From an uncultured Variovorax sp. (GTDB lineage Bacteria > Pseudomonadota > Gammaproteobacteria > Burkholderiales > Burkholderiaceae_C): a stretch of DNA of 10,417 nt. Within the stretch, counting starts at the first letter, position 1, and each line of letters begins with the position of its first letter. The notes under the pieces were generated by a model. The model did not search any database. It was not told the origin of the DNA and saw only the letters and a list, made by a program, of their open reading frames with translations. Positions 1 to 6,501 of the stretch are shown here, piece by piece. The stretch covers positions 1 to 10,417 of the forward strand of contig CAIQMJ010001004.1 of assembly GCA_903872875.1 (NCBI GenBank). Reading direction: 5' to 3'. The position numbers were made by a program, and so were the translations under genes.

Positions 1-1295
1 AGCAGAAAGCCGACAGCCAGGTAGGCCGCGATGGGGACATCGAATACCGGCGGTGCCGATGCGAGCCCCACGCCCGCCAGCATCAGAGCGAGCGGGAGCC
101 GGTAATCGCCCTGCGTGCGCGCCGCCGTGCCCAGGCCTTTCAGCGTCTGTGCTTCCGGCAGCGCCTGAGCGGCGCGTGCCGGCCACCAGCCGCCGACCAG
201 CGCCGCGGCGATGCCAAGTGCGCCGTAGAGCAAGGCCGCCGGCGTGCTCCATTGCAGGCTCGGCGCCACGCCTGCAAAGTAACCACCGCCCAGATCGCCG
301 CCCAGCACACGCAGCGCGATCGCGGCAAGTGCGGTTCCAAGCGCGACGCCGGCCAGGCTGCCGATCAAACCGAGGCCCAATGATTCGACCAATACGAGTT
401 GCAATCGTCCACGGGGCGTCAGACCGAGCACGCCGAGAAGCGCGAATTGTTGCGCCCGTTTGGCGACGCTGAGCGCAAGCACCGAGAAGACGAGAAATGC
501 GCCTGTGAACAGCGCCACCAGCGCCAACACCGTGAGGTTGACCCGGTAAGCACGTGACAGGTTGCTCACGCGTTCAACGGCATCGCCGGGCTCGGCGACC
601 TGCACGTGCCCCGGCCAGTCGTCGGCTTGCTTCAGCGAACGGACGAAGGCCGTGCGATCGGTGCCCGGCGCGAGCCTCAGGTCGATGCGCGTGAGTTGTC
701 CGTCCAGCCCGAGCAGGTCTTGCGCCGCACCGATGTCCATCACGGCCAGGGCTGCGCCGCCCGCCGCCACGCTGCCGGCGATATCCACCGTCTCGTGCCG
801 GCTGCCGATCAGCAGTTCGATCCGGCGGGTCGATGCGCCGATGGCCGACCGGGCCGCGGCATTGACGAAGAGCTGGCGTGGAGCGAACAGCGCAAAGCGC
901 GCCCCGTCCTTCTCGGGGACCGGCATCAACGCCGGTGCGATCGTCGGTAGCGCCAAGGCGTCCACGCCGATCACGCGCAGCGCGACGCGAGCACCCTGGG
1001 CGAGTGCGGTGACCTGCATTTCCGCCACCGGGCTGGCCAGCGCGACCTGCGGATGCTGGGCGACACGCGCGAACAGTGCCTCGTCGAAACCGCCTTGCGC
1101 GGTGCGGAGTTCAAGATCGGGCTGCCCGTTGACGGCACGCACCGCGCTCGAGAACTCGTCGAGTGCCGAGGCGTTGATCAGATGCACCGAGAAGGCCAGT
1201 GCCACGCCCAGCATCACGGCAACGACGGCGGCCGCATTGCGCCAGGGATGGTGGCGCAGTTCCTGCCAGGAAAAAGTGGTGAGCAGGGCGCGCAT
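1..1295 (-). CDS. ABC transporter permease, FtsX/MacB-like (3' end cut by window edge)
   Basis: This is the membrane subunit of an ABC transporter of the FtsX/LolC/MacB superfamily, probably of the large YbbP type. Such permeases act with a LolD/YbbA-like ATPase on lipids, lipoproteins or other envelope substrates. Reading the minus strand from the ATG at 1295 gives 431 uninterrupted residues to the window edge, so the C-terminal part is missing. A cytoplasmic start (MRALLTTFSWQELRHHPWRN) leads into a first membrane segment at about residues 20-40. A large periplasmic domain follows, to about residue 250. Further hydrophobic segments lie at about 254-278, 306-330, 353-372 and 398-431. The stretch after the second segment (KRAQQFALLGVLGLTPRG, near residue 280) is the coupling-helix region typical of FtsX domains. 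Full-length relatives are usually about 800-850 residues with two such domains. The likely ATPase partner is at 2614-3264. The start is 38 bp from the divergent dehydratase start, with only a weak GAG as ribosome site. The substrate is unknown. Confidence 0.88.
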   Translation of the reverse strand, partial: MRALLTTFSWQELRHHPWRNAAAVVAVMLGVALAFSVHLINASALDEFSSAVRAVNGQPDLELRTAQGGFDEALFARVAQHPQVALASPVAEMQVTALAQGARVALRVIGVDALALPTIAPALMPVPEKDGARFALFAPRQLFVNAAARSAIGASTRRIELLIGSRHETVDIAGSVAAGGAALAVMDIGAAQDLLGLDGQLTRIDLRLAPGTDRTAFVRSLKQADDWPGHVQVAEPGDAVERVSNLSRAYRVNLTVLALVALFTGAFLVFSVLALSVAKRAQQFALLGVLGLTPRGRLQLVLVESLGLGLIGSLAGVALGTALAAIALRVLGGDLGGGYFAGVAPSLQWSTPAALLYGALGIAAALVGGWWPARAAQALPEAQTLKGLGTAARTQGDYRLPLALMLAGVGLASAPPVFDVPIAAYLAVGFL

Positions 1296-1317
1296 GTCTC
1301 GATTGTGCCGGTGCCTC

Positions 1318-1333
1318 GCGCTAAGCTTTGCGC
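1318..1333. promoter_or_regulatory. 16-bp near-palindrome in the divergent gap
   Basis: The sequence gcgctaagctttgcgc is its own reverse complement except for one symmetric position pair. It ends at the base before the dehydratase ATG and lies within the 38 bp that separate that gene from the divergent permease gene. It could be an operator controlling one or both genes, or it could be chance in GC-rich DNA. No promoter or ribosome-binding sequence could be assigned with confidence in the same gap. Confidence 0.3.
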
Positions 1334-2305
1334 ATGCAGGCACTTCCTACTTACGACGATGTCATTGCCGCGACCGCGCGGCTCCAGGGCCACGCCCACC
1401 GCACACCGGTGCTGCGATCAAGTACGGCCGACGCGCGCTGGGGCGCACAGTTCTTCTTCAAGTGCGAAAACTTCCAGCGCATGGGTGCCTTCAAGTTCCG
1501 CGGTGCGTTCAACGCGCTGTCGAAGTTCGATGCGGCGCAGCGCCACGCTGGCGCCATCGCGTTTTCATCCGGCAACCACGCGCAGGCCGTGGCGCTCTCG
1601 GCTCGCTTGCTCGGCATGCCCGCCGTCATCGTGATGCCGAAGGACGCGCCGGCCGCCAAGTTTGCCGCTACGCGCGGCTACGGCGCCGAGGTCGTGTTGT
1701 ACGACCGCTTCACCGAGGACCGCGAGGCGCTCACGCAGAGGCTCGCCACGGAGCGCGGCATGACGCTGATTCCACCGTACGACCATCCCGACGTCATTGC
1801 CGGCCAGGGCACCGCGGCGAAGGAATTGCTCGACGACGTCGGCGCGCTCGATGCGCTGTTCGTCTGCCTGGGCGGCGGCGGCCTGACCAGCGGCTCCGCG
1901 CTGGCTGCGCGTGCGCTGTCGCCACAATGCAAGGTCTTCGGTGTCGAACCGGAGGCCGGCAACGATGGCCAGCAGTCGCTGCGCGCGGGCCGCATCGTGC
2001 ACATCGAGACGCCCAAGACCATCGCCGATGGCGCGCAGACCCAGCATCTGGGCCAGTACACCTTCGGCATCATCCGGCGCGATGTCGACGACATCGTCAC
2101 GGTGACCGACGTGCAACTGGTCGACGGCATGCGTTTCTTCGCCGAACGCATGAAGATGGTCGTCGAGCCGACCGGATGTCTTGCCTTCGCGGGTGCCTGC
2201 GCAGCGGCCACCGCGGGTGGGCTGCAGGGCGCGCGTGTCGGCGTGATCGTCAGTGGCGGCAATGTCGACCTGGCCCGCTATGCGGATCTGCTGCGTGGCG
2301 AGTGA
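1334..2305 (+). CDS. PLP-dependent serine racemase / threo-3-hydroxyaspartate dehydratase family enzyme
   Basis: This is a 323-residue cytoplasmic fold-type II PLP enzyme. The family eliminates water and ammonia from beta-hydroxy amino acids (threo-3-hydroxyaspartate, serine, threonine) or racemises serine. The PLP lysine is K54 in GAFKFRGA. The phosphate-binding glycine loop GGGG is at 180-183. SSGNHAQA (78-85) carries the second serine, S79, which aligns with the re-face serine of serine racemase; threonine deaminases usually have SAGNHAQG there. E205 and D211, six residues apart in VEPEAGND, match the divalent-metal site of serine racemase. There is no C-terminal ACT regulatory domain, so this is not a biosynthetic IlvA. 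Hydroxyaspartate dehydratase is my preferred activity, from its overall resemblance to Sry1-type proteins, but sequence alone cannot settle the substrate. I chose the ATG at 1334; a TTG six bases upstream is in frame. No Shine-Dalgarno sequence is visible, so translation may be leaderless. The gene is divergent from the permease and converges on the CPBP remnant 23 bp downstream. Confidence 0.87.
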   Translation: MQALPTYDDVIAATARLQGHAHRTPVLRSSTADARWGAQFFFKCENFQRMGAFKFRGAFNALSKFDAAQRHAGAIAFSSGNHAQAVALSARLLGMPAVIVMPKDAPAAKFAATRGYGAEVVLYDRFTEDREALTQRLATERGMTLIPPYDHPDVIAGQGTAAKELLDDVGALDALFVCLGGGGLTSGSALAARALSPQCKVFGVEPEAGNDGQQSLRAGRIVHIETPKTIADGAQTQHLGQYTFGIIRRDVDDIVTVTDVQLVDGMRFFAERMKMVVEPTGCLAFAGACAAATAGGLQGARVGVIVSGGNVDLARYADLLRGE

Positions 2306-2328
2306 CGAACGCGCGGCTGCCGCCGGCT

Positions 2329-2600
2329 TCATTCCAGCAGCGAGGCAAGTCCCAGGGCGAAGCCGTTGAACGCCGCATGCGCGAGCATGGACCCGCTGAG
2401 GCCCATGCGGATGCAGAGATACGCCAGCCCATAGCCGACGAGGAGTTGGGGCAGTACCAGCGCCAAGGCCCCGACGTGAGCGCACCGGCCGTCATCAACA
2501 CCACCACCAACATGGCCCATCGGCCCCAGAGCTGACGCGGCGAGCGCAGCGTGGTCGTCGGAAGGCCATGCCGGAGCAGCGTTGCGATCTCCCGCAACAC
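2329..2600 (-). pseudogene. CPBP-family intramembrane protease remnant (internal loss plus frameshift)
   Basis: Two minus-strand reading frames together resemble the ends of a CPBP (Abi/CAAX-type) membrane protease. From a GTG at 2600, the first frame gives MLREIATLLRHGLP and then a hydrophobic segment, WAMLVVVLMTAGALTSG. A different frame continues as ALALVLPQLLVGYGLAYL and GLSGSMLAHAAFNGF, ending at 2329 with the HxxxN motif of the last catalytic helix. The join falls at a run of four C on the plus strand (2469-2472). One extra base there would give a single open frame of about 90 residues. Even so repaired, the protein would lack the EExxxR and FxxxH motifs that carry the catalytic glutamates and histidine, and would be far shorter than normal members (over 200 residues). 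I read it as an N-terminal piece fused to a C-terminal piece after loss of the middle. It follows the ABC ATPase gene by 13 bp. The frameshift alone could be a sequencing error; the missing centre could not. Confidence 0.55.
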
Positions 2601-2613
2601 GCTGTTCGCGAGT

Positions 2614-3264
2614 TCACGCGCGACGAATACCCGTCACGGTGAGATGCAGCACGCGGTCTGCGCGCGCTGCTGCGGCTTCCGAGTGCGTGACCAGCACGAG
2701 CGATGCACCGTGCTCGCGTGTCTGCGCGAGCAGCACGTCCATCACCTTCGCAGCAGTTGTCGGATCGAGGTTGCCTGTCGGCTCGTCGGCGAGCAGCAAT
2801 GCCGGTCGATGCACCAGCGAGCGCGCAATCGCCACGCGCTGCAACTGTCCACCGCTCAGTTGCTGCGGCAGGCGGGCACCGAGCCCTGCGAGGCCGACCA
2901 CCTCCAGCATCTGCGCCACGCGGGCCGGGTCGCGACGCCCCAGCAACATCAGCGGCAGCGCGACGTTCTGCGCCACGTCCAGGTGCGGCAGCACGTGGAA
3001 GGCCTGAAACACGAAACCGACCTGCCGCCGCCGCCACAGCGCGCGCGCCTCGGCGTTCATCGCGCCGATGTCGATGCCGTTGTGTGCCACGCTGCCGCCG
3101 TCCCAGCTGTCGAGCCCGGCCATGCAGTTGAGCAATGTCGATTTGCCGACGCCCGATTCGCCGACGATCGCGACGAATTCGCCGTCCGCGACGTCCAGCG
3201 TGACCTGCGAGAACACAGCGCTGTCGCCGTAGCGCTTGCCGAGATCGCGCAGCGCCAGCGTCAT
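2614..3264 (-). CDS. ABC transporter ATP-binding protein, LolD/YbbA-like
   Basis: This is a 216-residue ATPase subunit that powers a MacB/LolCDE/YbbAP-type transporter from the cytoplasmic face. All nucleotide-binding elements are intact: Walker A GESGVGKST at 35-43, the Q-loop glutamine in FVFQAFHVLP (Q87), signature LSGGQ at 136-140, Walker B LLLADEP ending in catalytic E161, the D-loop GNLD at 164-167, and switch histidine H194. The length and the sequence around ADEPTGNLD fit the lipoprotein/FtsX-type subfamily rather than nutrient importers. Its ATG overlaps the miaA stop by 4 bp (ATGA), so the two are almost certainly translated from one message. No permease gene follows directly. The FtsX-like permease at 1-1295, on the same strand, is the obvious partner, separated from it by the CPBP remnant and the oppositely oriented dehydratase gene. 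Confidence 0.93.
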   Translation of the reverse strand: MTLALRDLGKRYGDSAVFSQVTLDVADGEFVAIVGESGVGKSTLLNCMAGLDSWDGGSVAHNGIDIGAMNAEARALWRRRQVGFVFQAFHVLPHLDVAQNVALPLMLLGRRDPARVAQMLEVVGLAGLGARLPQQLSGGQLQRVAIARSLVHRPALLLADEPTGNLDPTTAAKVMDVLLAQTREHGASLVLVTHSEAAAARADRVLHLTVTGIRRA

Positions 3265-4211
3265 GCGACCGCCATCAGCCGTTCCACCACATGCGCAGTG
3301 GCGTCGGCAGCTTCGGCTGCAACGACCTGCCGTTGCGGCATGCTGCGCAGCCAGGTGATCTGCCGCTTGGCGAGTTGGCGCGTTGCCGCGATGCCGCGCT
3401 CGCGCAGGGAGGGCAGCGGTTCGCCGGCGTCGAGCGCTTCCCAGGTCTGGCGGTAGCCGACGCAGCGCATCGACGGCAGGTCAGGCGACAGGTCGCCGCG
3501 CGCACGCAACGCCTCGACTTCCGCGACCAGCCCGGCGGCGAGCATGTCGTCGAAGCGTTGCGCAATGCGTTCATGCAGCCAGCTTCGTTCGGTCGGTTCC
3601 AGCGACACGAAGGCCGCGGGCGGCAGACCGCGCGCGCTGCGCGTCGCGTTGTCGGCATGGAAGCTCGACAGCGGGCGGCCGCTGGTGTGCCACACCTCCA
3701 GCGCGCGTTGCAGGCGCTGGCTGTCGTTGGGCGCGAGCCGGGCCGCGCTGGCCGGGTCGACCGCGGCCAACCGCTCGTGCATTGCAGGCCAGCCATGCGC
3801 GGCCGCCTCGGCTTCGATCAGGGCGCGTACCGCGGGGTCGGCGGACGGCATCGCGTCGATGCCGTCGAACAGCGCCTTGAAATAGAGCATCGTGCCGCCG
3901 ACCAGCAGCGGTAGCCGGCCGCGCGCGGCGATCTCGCCGATCAGCCGGGTCGCATCGGCCACGAAAGCCGCGGCGCTGTAGCTGTCGAGCGGGTCGCGGA
4001 TGTCGATCAGATGGTGCCGTACCTCGGCCTGTTCGGCCGCCGTGGGCTTGGCGGTGCCGATGTCCATGCCGCGGTAGACGAGCGCCGAATCGACGCTCAC
4101 GATCTCGACCGGCCTGCGCCGTGCCAACGCCAGTGCAGCGGCGGTCTTGCCCGAGGCGGTCGGCCCGGCCAATGCCACGTACCTGAGCTCAGCCGCCACG
4201 CGGTTCTCCAT
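3261..4211 (-). CDS. miaA: tRNA dimethylallyltransferase MiaA
   Basis: MiaA transfers a dimethylallyl group to the N6 of adenosine 37 in tRNAs that read UNN codons, the first step towards ms2i6A, and so supports reading-frame maintenance. The 316-residue length is usual. The P-loop GPTASGKT is at 16-23. It is followed by VDSALVYRGMDIGTAKP, with D41 as the likely catalytic base and the pattern that contacts tRNA and pyrophosphate. LLVGGTMLYFKAL, with T107, and the NDSQRLQRALEVW stretch are also family hallmarks. The swap (anticodon-contacting) domain lies between about residues 115 and 200. The ATG at 4211 is preceded by GGAG only two bases away, so the in-frame GTG at 4199 is a possible alternative start. 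The gene overlaps the upstream MFS gene by 23 bp and the downstream ABC ATPase gene by 4 bp. In many proteobacteria miaA is close to mutL; here mutL lies two genes upstream. Confidence 0.97.
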   Translation of the reverse strand: MENRVAAELRYVALAGPTASGKTAAALALARRRPVEIVSVDSALVYRGMDIGTAKPTAAEQAEVRHHLIDIRDPLDSYSAAAFVADATRLIGEIAARGRLPLLVGGTMLYFKALFDGIDAMPSADPAVRALIEAEAAAHGWPAMHERLAAVDPASAARLAPNDSQRLQRALEVWHTSGRPLSSFHADNATRSARGLPPAAFVSLEPTERSWLHERIAQRFDDMLAAGLVAEVEALRARGDLSPDLPSMRCVGYRQTWEALDAGEPLPSLRERGIAATRQLAKRQITWLRSMPQRQVVAAEAADATAHVVERLMAVA

Positions 4212-5433
4212 ATCTCCAGACCATCGTCCAGGCGATCAGCGCGACGCAGATGCACCAGAACCACATGCCCATGGCGAGGGGCAGCACCGTGCCGTCAATG
4301 TGCGTACCCAGCCAGCCGCCGACGCCGAAGGCAGCCAGCATCATCACGAAACCATTGAGCGCCGAGGCGGCCCCGGCGGCTTTTGGAAACGGGCCGACCG
4401 CGCCGCTCTGGCCGCACGGCTGATGCACGCCGTGCGCCAGCATCACCAGCGTCAGCGGGACAAGAATGGCCGCGACCGACTGCACACCGGCGAGCGCCAG
4501 GCCGCCCATCGCCGAACCCCCCGTCAATGAGAGCGCGGCCGCGCGCGCCACGCTGCGTCGCACGCCGTAGCGCGGCAGCCAGCGCCGGCAGAGCATCGTG
4601 CCGGCCACATAGGCCATCGAATTCCAGAGCATCACCAGTCCGTACTGCGTCTTCGTCAGGCCCAGCACCTGGATGAAGACGAATGACGAGGCGGCGAGAA
4701 AGGTGAACAGCACGCTGTACGACGCCGTAGTGAGCGCGCAGAACGCAAGAAAGGTCGGATTGCGCAGCACCAGTGCCCAGGTGCGCAACAGCGTGCCGGC
4801 GCGCAGCGCCTGCAGATTGCGGCTCGCCAGCGTTTCGTTGAAACGCAATGCGATCAGCCCGAGCGTGAGCGCGCCGAAGAGGGCCGGTACCAGCAGCGCG
4901 ATGCGCCAGTTGAACAGGTCCGACACGAGCCCGCCCAGGGGCGCGCAGACACAGGCGATGGCACCCAGCCCGGTCAGCGCTCGCGACATGACCCGTGCGC
5001 CTTCTACCGGCTGGTAGAGATCGCGCACGACCGCGCGCGCAGCCATCACCGCGGCGCCCATCGCCGCACCCTGCAGCGTGCGCCAGACGATCAGCAGATC
5101 CATCGACGGCGCCAGCGCACCGCCTACGGCCGCGATGACATAGGCCGTGAGTCCCCAGAGCAATACGGGCCGGCGGCCGAAGCGGTCCGAGAGCGGGCCG
5201 AGCACCAACTGCGCGCAGCCGAAGGCAAGCAGCAGCGCGGACAGCGTGAGCTGCGCGTCCGACACCTGCGCGCCGAACCCGTGAGTCAGCGCAGGCAGTG
5301 CGGGGAGATAGAGATCGGTGGTGACGGGCTGGATGCCGAGCAGCAACGCCAGCATGACCACCACGAGGGCGGGCGGCATCCGCGACGACAGCGGCACGGA
5401 GGAGACAACGGCCGGAGCGGACGAGGGCGACAT
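4189..5433 (-). CDS. Bcr/CflA-type MFS multidrug exporter
   Basis: This is a 414-residue inner-membrane proton-coupled exporter of the DHA1 branch, Bcr/CflA type. Twelve hydrophobic segments can be placed. The first helix carries TTDLYLPALP, with an acidic residue at D40, as in Bcr/MdfA-type carriers. Motif A, GPLSDRFGRRP, is at 79-89. Motif B begins with R118 in WRTLQGAAMG. The fifth-helix region APLGGLVSDLFNWR is typical of the Bcr/CflA group. These proteins export diverse small molecules such as bicyclomycin, chloramphenicol or sulfonamides, but the real substrate here cannot be told. The chosen ATG at 5433 has no clear Shine-Dalgarno sequence; an internal ATG at residue 19, just before the first helix, is an alternative. 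Its 3' end overlaps miaA by 23 bp, so it probably supplies the promoter for miaA and the ABC ATPase. The upstream hydrolase gene ends 59 bp before it. Confidence 0.93.
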   Translation of the reverse strand: MSPSSAPAVVSSVPLSSRMPPALVVVMLALLLGIQPVTTDLYLPALPALTHGFGAQVSDAQLTLSALLLAFGCAQLVLGPLSDRFGRRPVLLWGLTAYVIAAVGGALAPSMDLLIVWRTLQGAAMGAAVMAARAVVRDLYQPVEGARVMSRALTGLGAIACVCAPLGGLVSDLFNWRIALLVPALFGALTLGLIALRFNETLASRNLQALRAGTLLRTWALVLRNPTFLAFCALTTASYSVLFTFLAASSFVFIQVLGLTKTQYGLVMLWNSMAYVAGTMLCRRWLPRYGVRRSVARAAALSLTGGSAMGGLALAGVQSVAAILVPLTLVMLAHGVHQPCGQSGAVGPFPKAAGAASALNGFVMMLAAFGVGGWLGTHIDGTVLPLAMGMWFWCICVALIAWTMVWRYGEPRGG

Positions 5434-5492
5434 AAGCGCCCGAGGTTAACAAATGCGCGTGGCAGACGCCGCTGCGCGGATTCGCCGGCGCG

Positions 5493-6386
5493 TCAGCTGG
5501 CGTGCTGTGGCGCCGCGACCGCGGCGTTCGTGGGCTGAACCGGCTGCATGCGGAAGAGCTGCGAGAGCGCCGCGCGGTACTGTACTTCGCCGATCGAGTT
5601 CGTATTGTGGTGCGAGCCGCCTTCGACCAGCACGAACATCTTCGGCACGGTGGCCGCGTCGTACAGCTTGCGTCCCAACGTCGGGTTGATCAGGCTGTCG
5701 GCCGTTCCATGCACCACCAGCAGCGGCGAGCCGATGTCCTTGACCTTGCGGATCGCTTCGAAGCGCTGCGTGATCAGCGCGTTGAACGGCAGCCAGCCCC
5801 ACTTGAAGCTGTTGGCCACGTCGGCGATCGAGGTGAAGGTGCTTTCGACGATCGTGCCACTCTCGTCGTTCACGTGTGCAGCGAGGTCGATGCCGATCGC
5901 GCCGCCGAGCGAATGGCCGAAGATGTAACGCGGCTGCTTCGGATGGTGAGCTGCGAGCCAGGTCCAGGCGGCGCGGGCATCTTCGCGCGCCGTATCTTCG
6001 GACGGCAGCGCCTTGGTGCTCTTGCCGAAACCGCGGTAGTCGATGGCCAGCACCGAAAAGCCGAGCTCATGCATGCGCCGGATGCGTGGTGCCGAACCGG
6101 CCACGTTGTAGCGTGCGCCGTGCAGGAAGAGCATGACCGGGGTATCGGGCGAGTCGGGTGCACCGCCAAGCCAGAGACCGTGCAGGCGCGCTGGCTGGCC
6201 GCTCACGGAGGACTGGAAATCGATCCAGACGTGCTCCATTCCCTCGGTCATGGCGGCGGAATTGCCCCAACTCACGTCACTCGGCTGGAAGATCCATTCG
6301 CGTTGCCGTTCGTCGAGGGTGGAACAACCGCCCGCCAGAAGGGCCGCGAGCATGGCGACAGAAGCGATGATGGACCAGCGTTTCAT
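5493..6386 (-). CDS. Lipoprotein alpha/beta hydrolase
   Basis: This is a 297-residue serine hydrolase, probably an esterase-like enzyme anchored in the envelope. The start at 6386 gives a clear lipoprotein signal, MKRWSIIASVAMLAALLAGGC, so Cys21 is the likely lipidated residue. The in-frame extension upstream to 6467 lacks signal-peptide character and was rejected. The core shows the oxyanion-loop motif FLHGARYN, the AIDYRGFGKS strand, the nucleophile elbow GHSLGG with S159, an acidic residue D230 in HGTADSLINP, and H259 in GGSHHN. A second histidine adjoins H259. The pattern resembles the ABHD12/13 or Bem46 group, but no substrate can be inferred. The gene stands alone, with 115 bp separating it from mutL and 59 bp from the MFS gene, so it may have its own promoter. 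No strong ribosome-binding site precedes the ATG. Confidence 0.88.
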   Translation of the reverse strand: MKRWSIIASVAMLAALLAGGCSTLDERQREWIFQPSDVSWGNSAAMTEGMEHVWIDFQSSVSGQPARLHGLWLGGAPDSPDTPVMLFLHGARYNVAGSAPRIRRMHELGFSVLAIDYRGFGKSTKALPSEDTAREDARAAWTWLAAHHPKQPRYIFGHSLGGAIGIDLAAHVNDESGTIVESTFTSIADVANSFKWGWLPFNALITQRFEAIRKVKDIGSPLLVVHGTADSLINPTLGRKLYDAATVPKMFVLVEGGSHHNTNSIGEVQYRAALSQLFRMQPVQPTNAAVAAPQHAS

Positions 6387-6454
6387 GTGGGGGACAGACA
6401 GCCGCCTGGGGCGAAAGTTCAATCGTGAGCTACATGCAACGTGCGTGCCCGTTC

Positions 6455-6486
6455 TTCCGATGACCATCGGAAACCCTGATTCAGGG
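6455..6486. repeat. Two adjacent inverted repeats between mutL and the hydrolase gene
   Basis: A perfect 7-bp inverted repeat with a 4-base loop (ttccgat gacc atcggaa, 6455-6472) is followed one base later by a second palindrome (ccctgattcaggg, 6474-6486, six-base arms around one base). They lie just downstream of the mutL stop and 70-100 bases upstream of the hydrolase start. Neither is followed by a T-run on the minus strand, so an intrinsic terminator is not supported. They could be a weak terminator, or an operator for the hydrolase gene. Confidence 0.4.
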
Positions 6487-6501
6487 GGTGTCCGAAACGG
6501 G

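Noticed and set aside
1334..2305. Assignment as biosynthetic threonine deaminase IlvA
   Set aside because: The protein has no ACT-type regulatory domain and has SSGNHAQ with a serine-racemase-like metal pair rather than the usual deaminase motif.
562..2535. Plus-strand open frame of 657 codons
   Set aside because: It is antisense to the permease, then out of frame over the dehydratase and antisense to the CPBP remnant. Both the permease and the dehydratase have clear family motifs; this frame has none.
5465..5494. Stem formed by gacgc and gcgtc around the hydrolase stop, as a possible terminator
   Set aside because: The stem is only five base pairs with a long loop and no T-run; such matches are common at this GC content.
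5502..6428. Plus-strand open frame of 308 codons opposite the hydrolase
   Set aside because: The minus strand encodes a lipoprotein signal and a full hydrolase triad; the plus-strand translation has no recognisable domain.
6387..6467. N-terminal extension of the hydrolase to an ATG at 6467
   Set aside because: The extension would place 27 non-conserved residues before a standard lipoprotein signal peptide, and its start lies inside an inverted repeat.
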